Shown here one piece after another: positions 8,640-17,926 of a DNA stretch of 64,000 nt. Origin of the DNA: Roseobacter insulae (GTDB lineage Bacteria; Pseudomonadota; Alphaproteobacteria; Rhodobacterales; Rhodobacteraceae); contig NZ_JAHXDN010000001.1 of NCBI RefSeq assembly GCF_019375555.1, positions 1,031,501 through 1,095,500 on the forward strand, given 5' to 3'. The notes under the pieces are model-generated. The model saw nothing but the letters and a program-made list of their open reading frames with translations, was not told the DNA's origin and did no database searches. The position numbers were made by a program, and so were the translations under genes. Each line of letters opens with the position of its first letter. Within the stretch, counting starts at the first letter, position 1.

Positions 8640-10730
8640 ATGACAGATAAAATTGCATATGAGCGCCACGGCGATGTAGCCGTACTGCGTATCCAGAACC
8701 CACCGGTGAATGCCCTGAGCCACGAGGTGCGCAGCGGCCTGATGGCCGGAATGGATCATGCGGAGGCCGACGCCGGTGTCAAAGCGGTGCTGCTGGTGGG
8801 TGACGGTCGCGCCTTCATTGCGGGGGCGGACATCAAGGAATTCGGCAAGACTCCAAAGGAGCCGCACCTGCCGGATGTCTGCAACCGGATCGAGGCATCT
8901 CCGCTCATCGTGGTCGCCTCCATGCATGGTGTCAGCCTCGGCGGCGGGCTGGAGGTCGCCCTTTCTGCGCATTACCGCACTGCCCAGCCGGACGCCCGCT
9001 TTGGCTTGCCGGAGGTGCACCTGGGGTTGATCCCGGGCGCCGGCGGTACCCAAAGGTTGCCGCGGGTCACCGGCGTGGAAGCGGCGATTGACATGATCAC
9101 CTCCGGGCGTCACGTCAAGGCACCCGAAGCGCTGGACATGGGCGTAATCGACAGCATTGCCGAGGGTGACCCGCAGACGGTTGGTCTTGCCCACGCCGAG
9201 GCTCTCTTGGCGGAAGGTGCGACCCGTCGCCCGGTAAGCGAAATGCCCGCGCCCCCGCCCATCGACTGGGATGCGAGCTATGAGGCGGTTCTGAAGAAGG
9301 GTCGCGGTCAGATAGCGCCGGCACAGGCGGTCCGCGCGGTGCAGGCCAGTGTTGAGCTGCCCTTTTCCGAAGGGCTGAAAGCGGAACGCCAGATGTTCTG
9401 GGATCTGATGAAGACGGATCAGCGACAGGGAATGATCCACGCATTTTTCTCCGAGCGCGCGGTCAGCAACCTGCCGGAGCTCAAGGGCATCGAGCCGCGC
9501 GAACTTGCGGCGATCGGGGTCATCGGCGGTGGCACAATGGGCGCGGGAATTGCCACGGCGGCGCTGCTGTCGGGTTTGGCCGTCACGCTGATCGAAATGA
9601 GCGATGCGGCGGCAGAAGCCGCCAAGGCCCGGATTGCCGGGAACCTTGCGGGTGCGCTCAAACGTGGCAAGCTCTCACAGGAACAGCACGACAACATCTT
9701 GAATAGCGCACTGTCGTTGGCAACGGATTACGCGGCGCTGAAGGATTCCGATCTGGTGATTGAGGCGGTTTTCGAGGACATGGATGTCAAGAAATCGGTT
9801 TTCGGTGATCTAGACGCCATTTGCAAACCGGGCACCGTCCTGGCCACCAATACCTCGTATCTGGATGTCAATGAAATCGCCGCCAGCACATCACGTCCCG
9901 GCGATGTGATCGGGCTGCATTTCTTTTCTCCGGCGCATGTGATGAAACTGCTCGAAGTCGTGGTCGCTGACCAGACGGGACCCGATGTGGTGGCGACCGG
10001 CTTTGCATTGGGCAAACGGCTGGGAAAAATCTCGGTGCGTGCCGGTGTCTGTGACGGGTTCATCGGCAACCGCATTCTCAGCACCTACCGCACAGCCGCC
10101 GATCACATGATCCTGGACGGCGCATCCCCCTACCAGATCGACAAGGTGCTGACCGATTTCGGCTTTGCCATGGGGCCCTATGCGGTGGCCGATCTCGCCG
10201 GGCTTGATATCGGCTGGGCGATGCGAAAACGGCTGGCACCAACCCGGGATCCCCGCGAACGGGTGGGGCGATACCCTGATAAGCTCTGCGAAGCGGGTCA
10301 CTTCGGGCAGAAAACAGGCAAAGGCTTCTACGTTTACGAAAAAGGTCAGCGCGGCGGTACACCCAATCCGGAGGTGACGGCGCTGATCGAGGCGGAGCGC
10401 AAGGAGCGCAACATCACGCCGCGCGCCTTTTCCGATGTCGAAATCGTGCGGCGCTACATGGCGGCCATGGTAAACGAGGCGGCGAAAGTCGTTGGCGAAG
10501 GGATCGCGCGACGGCCCCTTGACGTCGATATGGTCCTGCTCTTTGGGTACGGGTTCCCCAGATACCGGGGCGGGCCTTTGAAATGGGCCGATCTGGTTGG
10601 GCTGCCGGATCTTCTGGCCGATATCGAGCGCTATGCCGAGGAAGATGATTACTTTTGGCGGCCTGCGCCCCTGCTGCGGGAACTGGTGGCCGATGGCCGC
10701 TGCTTTGATGATCTGAACAAGGACGCCTGA
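8640..10730 (+). CDS. bifunctional enoyl-CoA hydratase / 3-hydroxyacyl-CoA dehydrogenase (FadB/FadJ/PimF-like)
   Basis: Two beta-oxidation steps in one 696-residue chain: hydration of a trans-2-enoyl-CoA and NAD-dependent oxidation of the 3-hydroxyacyl-CoA. Residues 1-~190 are crotonase (AGADIKEFGK oxyanion region, SLGGGLEVAL, and GLPEVHLGLIPGAGGTQRLP, with both catalytic Glu positions kept). From ~295 a Rossmann domain (IGVIGGGTMGAGIA) is followed by the dehydrogenase catalytic GLHFFSPAHVMKLLEVV (His-Glu) and by the C-terminal domains. ATG 8640 is chosen over 8625 because the alignment with family starts (MTDKIAYERHGDVAVL) is better. It opens the acyl-CoA block 20 bases after the IclR gene. 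Confidence 0.93.
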   Translation: MTDKIAYERHGDVAVLRIQNPPVNALSHEVRSGLMAGMDHAEADAGVKAVLLVGDGRAFIAGADIKEFGKTPKEPHLPDVCNRIEASPLIVVASMHGVSLGGGLEVALSAHYRTAQPDARFGLPEVHLGLIPGAGGTQRLPRVTGVEAAIDMITSGRHVKAPEALDMGVIDSIAEGDPQTVGLAHAEALLAEGATRRPVSEMPAPPPIDWDASYEAVLKKGRGQIAPAQAVRAVQASVELPFSEGLKAERQMFWDLMKTDQRQGMIHAFFSERAVSNLPELKGIEPRELAAIGVIGGGTMGAGIATAALLSGLAVTLIEMSDAAAEAAKARIAGNLAGALKRGKLSQEQHDNILNSALSLATDYAALKDSDLVIEAVFEDMDVKKSVFGDLDAICKPGTVLATNTSYLDVNEIAASTSRPGDVIGLHFFSPAHVMKLLEVVVADQTGPDVVATGFALGKRLGKISVRAGVCDGFIGNRILSTYRTAADHMILDGASPYQIDKVLTDFGFAMGPYAVADLAGLDIGWAMRKRLAPTRDPRERVGRYPDKLCEAGHFGQKTGKGFYVYEKGQRGGTPNPEVTALIEAERKERNITPRAFSDVEIVRRYMAAMVNEAAKVVGEGIARRPLDVDMVLLFGYGFPRYRGGPLKWADLVGLPDLLADIERYAEEDDYFWRPAPLLRELVADGRCFDDLNKDA

Positions 10731-10733
10731 TAT

Positions 10734-11909
10734 ATGAAACAAGCAGTGATCGTTTCCGCCGCGCGGACTGGCCTCGCGAAATCGTTCCGCGGCTCCTTCA
10801 ACCAGACCCATGGTGCGACCATGGGAGGGCATGTGGTCGCCTCGGCGGTAGACCGCGCGGGTATTGCGCGTGACCAGATTGAAGACTGCATAGTCGGATG
10901 CGGGTTCCCGGAAGGCGCAACTGGCCAGAACATTGGTCGCCAGATTGCTTTGCGCGCAGGCCTGCCCGTGACAACCGCCGGCATGACGGTGAACCGCTAT
11001 TGCTCGTCCGGTCTGCAGACAATCGCGATGGCGGCAAACGCCATTGTAGCCGATGGTGCAGGACCCATGGTGGCCGGGGGCGTGGAGAGCATATCGCTGG
11101 TTCAGCCCAAGACCCAACCGACACCGGAGACCTGGCTCGCAGAACATAAGCCCGATGTCTACATCACCATGATCGAGACCGCTGATATTGTCGCGGCCCG
11201 CTACGGCGTGACCCGCGAGGCGCAGGATGAATACGGGTTGCGCAGCCAGCAACGGATCGCGGCGGCGCAGGAAGGCGGTCTTTTCGAGGATGAGATCGTA
11301 CCAATGAAGGCCACCATGGCGGTGCAGGACAAGCAGACGAAGGAGGTCTCGCAGCACGCGGTCACGGTTGACCGGGATGAGTGCAACCGACCCGGCACAA
11401 CCCTTGCCGGCCTGGCAGCGCTCGACCCCGTGCGCGACGGCGGCTTTGTGACCGCGGGAAACGCCAGCCAGCTCTCCGACGGTGCTGCCGCGGTTGTCCT
11501 GATCGAGGCTGACGAGGCTGAGCGACGGGGGCTTGAACCCATGGGGGCTTTCAAGGGCTTTGCCGTGGCCGGGTGCGAACCGGACGAGATGGGAATTGGT
11601 CCGGTTTTCGCGGTCCCGCGCCTGCTGGAGCGTCACGGCCTGAGCATCGGCGATATCGACCTTTGGGAGTTGAACGAAGCCTTCGCCAGCCAAGCGCTTT
11701 ACTGCCGTGACAGGCTGGGCATCGATCCCGAAAAATTCAACGTCAATGGCGGCTCTATCGCGATTGGTCATCCCTTTGGCATGACAGGCGCGCGGATGAC
11801 CGGGCACCTGCTGCGCGAAGGCAGACGACGCGGGGCAAAGCTGGGCGTTGTGAGCATGTGCATCGGGGGTGGCATGGGGGCCGCTGGTCTGTTCGAAATT
11901 TATTCGTGA
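10734..11909 (+). CDS. acetyl-CoA C-acyltransferase (thiolase)
   Basis: Cleaves 3-oxoacyl-CoA with CoA into acetyl-CoA and a shortened acyl-CoA, the last step of the cycle begun by the neighbouring enzymes. The 391 residues include the N-terminal nucleophile Cys in [14 protein letters not shown] (about residue 90), the catalytic His in [16 protein letters not shown] and the second Cys in [14 protein letters not shown] near the C terminus, so it should be active. It begins 3 bases after the upstream stop codon and is followed after 9 bases by the first acyl-CoA dehydrogenase. It resembles the PimB position in the pim operon of Rhodopseudomonas. Confidence 0.94.
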   Translation: MKQAVIVSAARTGLAKSFRGSFNQTHGATMGGHVVASAVDRAGIARDQIEDCIVGCGFPEGATGQNIGRQIALRAGLPVTTAGMTVNRYCSSGLQTIAMAANAIVADGAGPMVAGGVESISLVQPKTQPTPETWLAEHKPDVYITMIETADIVAARYGVTREAQDEYGLRSQQRIAAAQEGGLFEDEIVPMKATMAVQDKQTKEVSQHAVTVDRDECNRPGTTLAGLAALDPVRDGGFVTAGNASQLSDGAAAVVLIEADEAERRGLEPMGAFKGFAVAGCEPDEMGIGPVFAVPRLLERHGLSIGDIDLWELNEAFASQALYCRDRLGIDPEKFNVNGGSIAIGHPFGMTGARMTGHLLREGRRRGAKLGVVSMCIGGGMGAAGLFEIYS

Positions 11910-11918
11910 GAGCGAGAT

Positions 11919-13118
11919 ATGGATCTGAGCTATAGCGACGAGGAAATTGCATTCCGACGGGAGGTACGCGCGTTTCTGCAGGACAAACTGCCGCCGGAAC
12001 TGTCCGGGAAGGTGCGGGCCGGCAAGGAGTTGGCCAAGGCGGATTACGAGGGCTGGCATGCGATTTTGAACGCAAAAGGCTGGCTGGCTCCGAATTGGCC
12101 CAAGGCCTTCGGCGGGGCGGAGTGGAATGCCGTCCAGCGCCATATCTTCGAGGATGAATGCGCCCTCGCCTATGCGCCGCGTATCGTGCCGTTCGGGTTG
12201 TCGATGCTTGGCCCGGTGCTGCAGAAATTCGGCTCAAAGGCACAACAGGACCACTGGTTGCCACGTATTCTCAACGGCGAGGATTGGTGGTGTCAGGGGT
12301 ATTCCGAACCCGGTGCAGGGTCTGACCTTGCTTCGTTGAAATGCGCGGCTGTGCGGCAGGGCGATCACTATATCGTCAATGGTCAAAAAACCTGGACGAC
12401 ACTGGGTCAGCACGCCAACATGATTTTCTGTCTGGTGCGCACCGACAAAGACGCCAAGCAGCAGGAGGGTATTTCATTCCTGCTGATCGACATGGAGACA
12501 CCCGGCATCGAAGTCCGCCCCATCGTGTTGCTGGATGGCAGCGCCGAGGTCAATGAAGTCTGGTTCACCGATGTACGCGTGCCGGTCGCGAACCTTGTCG
12601 GCGAGGAAAACAAGGGCTGGACCTATGCCAAGTACCTGCTGACGCATGAGCGTACGAACATCGCTGGCGTCGGCTTTTCTCAGGCCGGGTTGGCGGCGGT
12701 TAAGCGGATTGCCAAATCCGAAATATCGGGGGGCAGACCGCTGATTGAAAATCCGCATTTCGCAGCCAGGATCGCTCAGGTCGAAATAGACCTGATGGCC
12801 ATGTCCACGACCAATCTGCGCATTGTCTCCAAGGCGGCGGCGGGGCAAGCCCCCGGCGTGGAAAGTTCCATGCTCAAGGTGAAAGGCACGATCATTCGCC
12901 AGCAGATCAACGATCTCGCACGGAGGGCGGCGGGCGTGTACGCGATGCCGTTCGCATCGGAGGCCGTGGAGGGTACCAATGCGCCTCTGCCCGATCCGCT
13001 GGCCGCAGGACCGGTTGCGAAACAGTATTTCAACAATCGAAAACTCTCGATCTTTGGCGGCTCAAACGAAATCCAGCGACAGATCATCGCCAAAACCACC
13101 CTTGGAGGCGCGAAATGA
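11919..13118 (+). CDS. acyl-CoA dehydrogenase, PimC-like large subunit
   Basis: An FAD-dependent acyl-CoA dehydrogenase of 399 residues. The sequence shows DWWCQGYSEPGAGSDLASLK (about residues 125-144) and NGQKTWTTLGQHA, both characteristic of the pimeloyl-CoA dehydrogenase large-subunit branch, and the C-terminal FFGGSNEIQRQI-like block (FGGSNEIQRQIIAK). From memory of the R. palustris PimC sequence, the similarity extends over the whole chain. The next gene, overlapping by 4 bases, is a PimD-like partner, so a heteromeric dehydrogenase acting on a dicarboxylyl-CoA is likely. The exact substrate is inference. Confidence 0.9.
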   Translation: MDLSYSDEEIAFRREVRAFLQDKLPPELSGKVRAGKELAKADYEGWHAILNAKGWLAPNWPKAFGGAEWNAVQRHIFEDECALAYAPRIVPFGLSMLGPVLQKFGSKAQQDHWLPRILNGEDWWCQGYSEPGAGSDLASLKCAAVRQGDHYIVNGQKTWTTLGQHANMIFCLVRTDKDAKQQEGISFLLIDMETPGIEVRPIVLLDGSAEVNEVWFTDVRVPVANLVGEENKGWTYAKYLLTHERTNIAGVGFSQAGLAAVKRIAKSEISGGRPLIENPHFAARIAQVEIDLMAMSTTNLRIVSKAAAGQAPGVESSMLKVKGTIIRQQINDLARRAAGVYAMPFASEAVEGTNAPLPDPLAAGPVAKQYFNNRKLSIFGGSNEIQRQIIAKTTLGGAK

Positions 13119-14248
13119 ATTTCGACCTGACCGATGAACGGCAGATGCTTCAGGATACGCTGCGGCGGTTCCTGACGGACCGCTACACAACGCAGGTGCG
13201 AAATGACATTCTGAGCATTGAGGCCGGACAGTCGGTTGAGATATGGACAGAGCTGGCGGAACTCGGAGTGGTTGGCGCGCTGTTCACCGAAGACTGTGGC
13301 GGCTTTGGCGGTCTGGGCTTCGACCTTGCTGTCGTCTTCGAGGAACTGGGACGCGCAGGTGTGGTCGAACCGTTTCTGGATAATGCCGTGCTGGCCGGCG
13401 GGCTGGTGGCTGCATTGGGCGACGAAACGCAGCGGGCGCAACTGGATGAGGTCATCCAGGGGCGTCTGCAAATGGCCCTTGCCCATGGCGAGCCGACCAC
13501 CCGTTACGACCTGAGCCGCGTCAACACGACCGCGGTTGAGAAAGAGGAAAGCATCGTTTTGAACGGACGCAAGGCGGTGGTGGTCAATGCGGAAGCTGCG
13601 GATGTTCTGGTCATCTCCGCGCGCGAGGCGGGCGCGGTCGATGATGAGGCCGGGATATCCCTGTTTCTGATACCCCGAGATGCGCAGGGGCTGACGGTAG
13701 AAGGCTATGCACTATTGGCTGGCGGACGGGCGGCGGAAATCGTTCTGGAGGATGTCACAATCCCGGCCTCTGCACGGCTTGGCGTTTCAGGTGAGGCCTT
13801 TGCCGCAATCGAAGACCGGATCGCTGCTGCGAATGTTGCCATATGCGCCGAAACGCTGGGCGCGATGGAAACGGCGACCCGACTGACGCAGGAATACCTG
13901 ATGACACGCAAGCAATTCGGCCGTCCGATCGGCAGTTTTCAGGCGCTGGCGCATCGTATGTCGGATCTGCTGATCGAGATGGAACAGGCGCGCTCTGCCG
14001 TGATCAATGCAGCCGGGCATCTGGAAAGCGACCGGGTGATCCGCGAACGCCACGTGTCTGCGGCAAAGAATCTGATCGGTCGCGCGGGTCGGCTGGTGGC
14101 CGAAGACAGCATTCAAATGCATGGCGGGATCGCCATGACGCAGGAATACGAGCTTGCGCATATCGCCAAGCGCATCGTGATGGCCGAGCACAGGTTCGGC
14201 GACTGCGATCATCATCTGGAGCGGTTCATTGCCCTCTCCGCAGCCTGA
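13115..14248 (+). CDS. acyl-CoA dehydrogenase, PimD-like small subunit
   Basis: A second acyl-CoA dehydrogenase of 377 residues starting at the ATG that overlaps the stop of the previous gene (ATGA). The N-terminal helical domain is MNFDLTDERQMLQDTLRRFL; the middle contains LNGRKAVVVNAEAADVLVI, a pattern seen in PimD-type subunits, and the C-terminal domain has TRKQFGRPIGSFQALAHRM and QMHGGIAMTQEYELAH. Pairing with the PimC-like gene directly upstream suggests one heteromeric enzyme. Its end overlaps the following thioesterase gene by 20 bases. Confidence 0.9.
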   Translation: MNFDLTDERQMLQDTLRRFLTDRYTTQVRNDILSIEAGQSVEIWTELAELGVVGALFTEDCGGFGGLGFDLAVVFEELGRAGVVEPFLDNAVLAGGLVAALGDETQRAQLDEVIQGRLQMALAHGEPTTRYDLSRVNTTAVEKEESIVLNGRKAVVVNAEAADVLVISAREAGAVDDEAGISLFLIPRDAQGLTVEGYALLAGGRAAEIVLEDVTIPASARLGVSGEAFAAIEDRIAAANVAICAETLGAMETATRLTQEYLMTRKQFGRPIGSFQALAHRMSDLLIEMEQARSAVINAAGHLESDRVIRERHVSAAKNLIGRAGRLVAEDSIQMHGGIAMTQEYELAHIAKRIVMAEHRFGDCDHHLERFIALSAA

Positions 14249-14630
14249 ATTCCCGATCAGCGGTGCGCAGGGGTTGATCGGCTACGAGGTGGCGCTTGAC
14301 CGGCAGGCCGGACGCGCAGAGGTGATCCTTGACATCATGCCGCATCATCTGAACCGGAATGAAAGCCTGCACGGCGGTATTCTGGCGATGATGCTCGACA
14401 GTGCGGCAGGCTTTGCCGCCTCGCTCAGCTTTGGCGGCGATCCGCTGGCGCGGGTTGTTACGGTGTCGCTTACCACGCAATTCGTTGCGGCGGTGCAGGC
14501 CGGGCGGGTTGTGGCGACCGGCAACGTGGCTGGCGGAGGGCGCAGGATCACCTATGCGGATGCGGAAATGCGGGACGCTGCGGGCACGCTGATTGCCAAG
14601 GCGTCCGGAGTGTTCAAAAGGGTGTCGTGA
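14229..14630 (+). CDS. PaaI family (hotdog-fold) thioesterase
   Basis: A 133-residue hotdog thioesterase that would hydrolyse acyl-CoA. The helix-and-loop motif NRNESLHGGILAMMLDSAAG (about residues 38-57) carries the HGG and the acidic residue used in catalysis, and the strand VSLTTQFVAAV follows. The start appears to be TTG 14229, inside the end of the acyl-CoA dehydrogenase gene; no ATG in frame gives a comparable N terminus, but the exact start is uncertain. In this cluster it may rescue CoA from dead-end intermediates. Confidence 0.85.
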   Translation: MPSPQPEFPISGAQGLIGYEVALDRQAGRAEVILDIMPHHLNRNESLHGGILAMMLDSAAGFAASLSFGGDPLARVVTVSLTTQFVAAVQAGRVVATGNVAGGGRRITYADAEMRDAAGTLIAKASGVFKRVS

Positions 14631-15400
14631 TGGCGAGGATAGAAGACATGGGTGATCGTGTGGTCATCTGGAACGGCAATGCGACACGGCGCGGTGCGCT
14701 GACCCCGGAACTCTACGGCTGTATTGATAAGGCGATGCAGCTTGCGGCGGAACCGCGTGTGCGCGCCGTCATCCTGACGTCAGACGGTAGTTTCTTCTGC
14801 GCGGGCGGCGACCTCAACGTATTGATCGAACGTCGTAAGCTGTCAGAACCGGAACGCCGGGAAAAGGTGGATGGTCTGCATGATCTGGTCAGGGCGATGC
14901 GGTCCTGCCCGGTACCGCTGATCGCCGGCATTGAAGGGGGTGCCGCCGGAGCGGGCCTCTCGCTGGCGCTGGCCTGTGACCTGATCGTTGCCGCGCAGGG
15001 GGCGGTGTTTACCGCGGCCTATGTCAAGGCGGGGTTGGTGCCCGATGCCGGGTTGACGGCGTCGCTGGCGCGATGCCTGCCACGGCCTCTGGCGATGGAA
15101 ATGTGTCTGCTGGCGCGCCCTGTCACCGCAGAGCGGATGGCCGGGTTGGGCGTGGTGAACGAGCTTGCGGCGCCCGGTGCGTCATTTGCCGCGGCGATGG
15201 CGCTGGCCGATAGGCTTGCGCGTGGCCCGCGGGATGCTCAGCGGGTGATCCGCGCGCTTGTCGCGGCGGCATATGAAACGCCTCTGTCCGCGCAGCTGGA
15301 CGCGGAACGGGACGCCATCGCGCATGCGGCGGGCGGGCCAGAAGCCGCCGAGGGGATCGCGGCATTTCTGGAAAAACGCACACCGGAGTATGGCAGATGA
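14630..15400 (+). CDS. enoyl-CoA hydratase/isomerase family protein
   Basis: A stand-alone crotonase of 256 residues. It carries the oxyanion-hole segment CAGGDLNVLIER (about residues 60-71) and the second segment IEGGAAGAGLSLALACDLIVAA (split by the conserved glycines), then AYVKAGLVPDAGLTASLARCL. In the last segment an Asp (VPDAG) sits where many hydratases have the catalytic Glu, so it may be an isomerase or act on a special substrate. The ATG shares a base with the preceding stop (TGATG); GTG 14627 is an alternative start. It is the second crotonase of the operon. Confidence 0.88.
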   Translation: MARIEDMGDRVVIWNGNATRRGALTPELYGCIDKAMQLAAEPRVRAVILTSDGSFFCAGGDLNVLIERRKLSEPERREKVDGLHDLVRAMRSCPVPLIAGIEGGAAGAGLSLALACDLIVAAQGAVFTAAYVKAGLVPDAGLTASLARCLPRPLAMEMCLLARPVTAERMAGLGVVNELAAPGASFAAAMALADRLARGPRDAQRVIRALVAAAYETPLSAQLDAERDAIAHAAGGPEAAEGIAAFLEKRTPEYGR

Positions 15401-16398
15401 TCTGGAATACCGAACTGACCCGACGTCTCGGTATCAGACGCCCGATTGTCGCAGGTGGCCTGCAGTGGCTTGCCGATGCGCGCTATGTGACGGCGGCTGC
15501 ACAGGCTGGGATCATGGGGTTCATTACCGCCGCGAGCTTTCCCGATCACGCCGATCTGCGGGCTGAGATTACCCGCGCCCGCGCCGCCTGTGGCGATCTG
15601 CCTTTTGGTGTCAACGTCTCCATGTTGCCCAAGCTGGTGCCCGGGGATCAGACAGAGGATGTCTTCCGGCTGATCGCGGATGAAGGGGTGCGCGTGGTCG
15701 AAACCTCCGGGCGCAACCCCGAGCCCTATATCCCGCTCCTGAAAGATCTCGGATTGATGGTGCTGCACAAGGTGCCCGCAGTCCGTTACGCGGTCAAAGC
15801 GCAATCGGTTGGGGTTGATATGGTGTCCATCGTCGGGGCGGAGTGCGGCGGTCATCCGGGCATGGACATGATCGGATCATTCGTGAACGGCGCCATGGCG
15901 GGTGAGGCTCTGGATATCCCCTTCCTGATCGGGGGCGGGGTCGGACATGGCAGTCAGTTGATCGCGGCGCTGGGGATGGGTGCAGCGGGCGTCGTTATGG
16001 GAACGCGCCTTTTGGTGTCGGAAGAACTCGGCGCGCACGAAGACTACAAGAAAGCACTGGTTGCCGCCACGGAGCGTGATACGGCGCTGACCATGAGTTC
16101 GCTGCGCAACACGGTGCGCACGCTGGCAAATGACACCACGGCGGAAGTCTTGCGGATGGAAGCGGACACCCCCGATATCACCATTCGGGACCTCATGCCT
16201 CTGGTGTCCGGCAGGATTGGCCGCAAGGCCTACGAGACAGGCGACGTCAGTCGCGGCCTGCTTTCGGCAGGGCATGCGCTGGGACTGACGGATCGCATCG
16301 AACCCATGGCCGATATCATCGCCCGGATCGAGGCGCAGGCCGCCACCGCGCAACAACGCATCGTCGGAACTCTGCAAATGTCCGAGGCCGCCGAATGA
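15397..16398 (+). CDS. nitronate monooxygenase-like FMN flavoprotein
   Basis: A TIM-barrel FMN protein of the 2-nitropropane dioxygenase/FabK superfamily, 333 residues. Visible landmarks are RRPIVAGGLQWLADARYVTA-like N terminus (PIVAGGLQWL), GAECGGHPGMD with the conserved active-site His, and the FMN phosphate loop IGGGVGHGSQLIAALGMGA followed by GVVMGTRLL. The ATG overlaps the hydratase stop by 4 bases. Such genes are found in CoA-based degradation operons where their role may be as an enoyl reductase or electron sink rather than nitronate oxidation; that role is inference. Confidence 0.87.
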   Translation: MIWNTELTRRLGIRRPIVAGGLQWLADARYVTAAAQAGIMGFITAASFPDHADLRAEITRARAACGDLPFGVNVSMLPKLVPGDQTEDVFRLIADEGVRVVETSGRNPEPYIPLLKDLGLMVLHKVPAVRYAVKAQSVGVDMVSIVGAECGGHPGMDMIGSFVNGAMAGEALDIPFLIGGGVGHGSQLIAALGMGAAGVVMGTRLLVSEELGAHEDYKKALVAATERDTALTMSSLRNTVRTLANDTTAEVLRMEADTPDITIRDLMPLVSGRIGRKAYETGDVSRGLLSAGHALGLTDRIEPMADIIARIEAQAATAQQRIVGTLQMSEAAE

Positions 16399-17888
16399 CC
16401 ACCCGGGTGGAGAGCTTTCTGAACGACCAATGCGCGCAGCGCCCTGACGGGTTTGCCATGTCGGACGGAACGGGCGTGGAATGGACATGGCGGGACTTGC
16501 ACGAGGCCAGTGACGCGGCCGCCGATTGCCTGTCCGGCCACGGTGTTCAGCCCGGAGACCGCGTTGTCATCCTGTGCGAAAACTGCACCGCTGCCGTCGC
16601 ATTTCTGTTTGGTGCATGGCGTGTTGGTGCCATCGCGGTTCCGGTGAATGCACGGCAATCCGCATCCGAACTGGCGCGCATTCTGGATCACGCCGCCCCA
16701 TCGGTCACGGTTCTGACCACCGCCGTCTCCCCCGATGCCATCGCACATGCGGACCGATTGGGGGCAACGGCAACTACCGGGAAATACGGAACCGTACATC
16801 TCGCCAAGACGCATGCGTCAAACCCGGAGGATGACATTCGCATTGCCGTGCTGCTTTACACCACCGGCACAACCGGCGTTCCGAAGGGCGTAATGCTCAG
16901 CCACGAGAATTTGCGGTTTGGCGGCATGGCGTCGGCCCATCTGCGGGAGATGACATGCAAAGATGTGATTTACGGCGTCCTGCCGATCACGCATGTTTTT
17001 GGACTGGCCTCAATCGTGACTGCCGCCTCCTACACAGGCGCTGCCATCCGGTTTGAAGCGCGGTTTTCTGCGGCAAAGCTTTATGCGGCGCTGGGTCGGG
17101 GCGTCACGCTTTTGTCGGCCGTGCCGCAAATGCACGCACTCCTGATGCAATACACGGCCGAGCAAGGGTTTGCGCGATTGGGATCAAAGGACCTTCGCTA
17201 CGTGTCGTCGGGGGCCGCCCCGCTGGATCCTGCGTGGAAGCGCAAGGCCGAGGCTTTTTACGGTGTGCCGCTGCAAAACGGCTATGGCATGACCGAAACC
17301 ACCGCGGGCGTCTCGATCACCAAAAATCCGCTCGGATCGCCGGATATCTCGGTGGGGCCACCCTTGCCCGGCGTGGAGGTGCGCATCGATGAGAGCGTTC
17401 CGGGCGGCGGCCACGGTATGGGCGAAGTTCTGACGCGGGGGCCCCATGTGATGCTGGGGTACTTTCGCAATCCGTCTGAGACGGAAAGGGCGCTCGATGC
17501 GGGGGGTTGGATGCATACCGGTGACCTGGGGAAGTTTGATGATACGGGCCATCTGCATATTCTTGGCCGGTCAAAAGAGCTGATCATCCACGGCGGTTTC
17601 AATGTCTATCCGCCCGAAGTCGAGGCGGCGATCAATGAGCATCCGCAGGTTGTTCAGTCGGCGGTGGTCGGTCGTATGAAGGCTGGTGACGAAGAGGTGC
17701 TGGCCTTTGTTCAGGTGTCGGAAAACTGCGATCTGACGGCTGATGATCTGGCGGCATTTCTGCGCGACCGTCTGACGGGATATAAGCGCCCCGCTGTCAT
17801 CGTAATCGGCACGCAGCTGCCCGCAGCACCGACCGGCAAGATACTCAAGCACAAACTCTTGGACGCCTTTGCCGCTCAATTGTCGTAG
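16395..17888 (+). CDS. acyl-CoA ligase (AMP-forming), last gene of the acyl-CoA operon
   Basis: A class I adenylate-forming enzyme of 497 residues that would activate the imported carboxylic acid with ATP and CoA. The core motifs are complete: YTTGTTGVPKGVMLSHENL (about 155-173), YGMTETTAG, TGDLGKFDDTGHLHILGRSK and the C-terminal catalytic Lys in APTGKILKHKL. It overlaps the flavoprotein gene by 4 bases. As the only ligase of the block it is the entry enzyme; in the pim operon the equivalent is PimA. Chain length and structure of the substrate cannot be read from the motifs. Confidence 0.92.
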   Translation: MTTRVESFLNDQCAQRPDGFAMSDGTGVEWTWRDLHEASDAAADCLSGHGVQPGDRVVILCENCTAAVAFLFGAWRVGAIAVPVNARQSASELARILDHAAPSVTVLTTAVSPDAIAHADRLGATATTGKYGTVHLAKTHASNPEDDIRIAVLLYTTGTTGVPKGVMLSHENLRFGGMASAHLREMTCKDVIYGVLPITHVFGLASIVTAASYTGAAIRFEARFSAAKLYAALGRGVTLLSAVPQMHALLMQYTAEQGFARLGSKDLRYVSSGAAPLDPAWKRKAEAFYGVPLQNGYGMTETTAGVSITKNPLGSPDISVGPPLPGVEVRIDESVPGGGHGMGEVLTRGPHVMLGYFRNPSETERALDAGGWMHTGDLGKFDDTGHLHILGRSKELIIHGGFNVYPPEVEAAINEHPQVVQSAVVGRMKAGDEEVLAFVQVSENCDLTADDLAAFLRDRLTGYKRPAVIVIGTQLPAAPTGKILKHKLLDAFAAQLS

Positions 17889-17897
17889 TGCGACAAT
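17879..17897. terminator. stem-loop at the end of the acyl-CoA operon
   Basis: ATTGTCG-TAGTG-CGACAAT is a perfect 7-base stem that includes the ligase stop codon. It lies between two convergent genes (ligase and rpe). There is no T tract, so it may protect or pause rather than terminate. Confidence 0.35.
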
Positions 17898-17926
17898 GGC
17901 GCGCGCAGGTGCGACGCCGTCAGGGA

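Noticed and set aside
9891-12143. A 750-codon open frame on the minus strand across the fusion enzyme, thiolase and acyl-CoA dehydrogenase genes
   Set aside because: It is fully antisense to three well-supported genes, shows no family motif and is explained by high-GC third-position bias.
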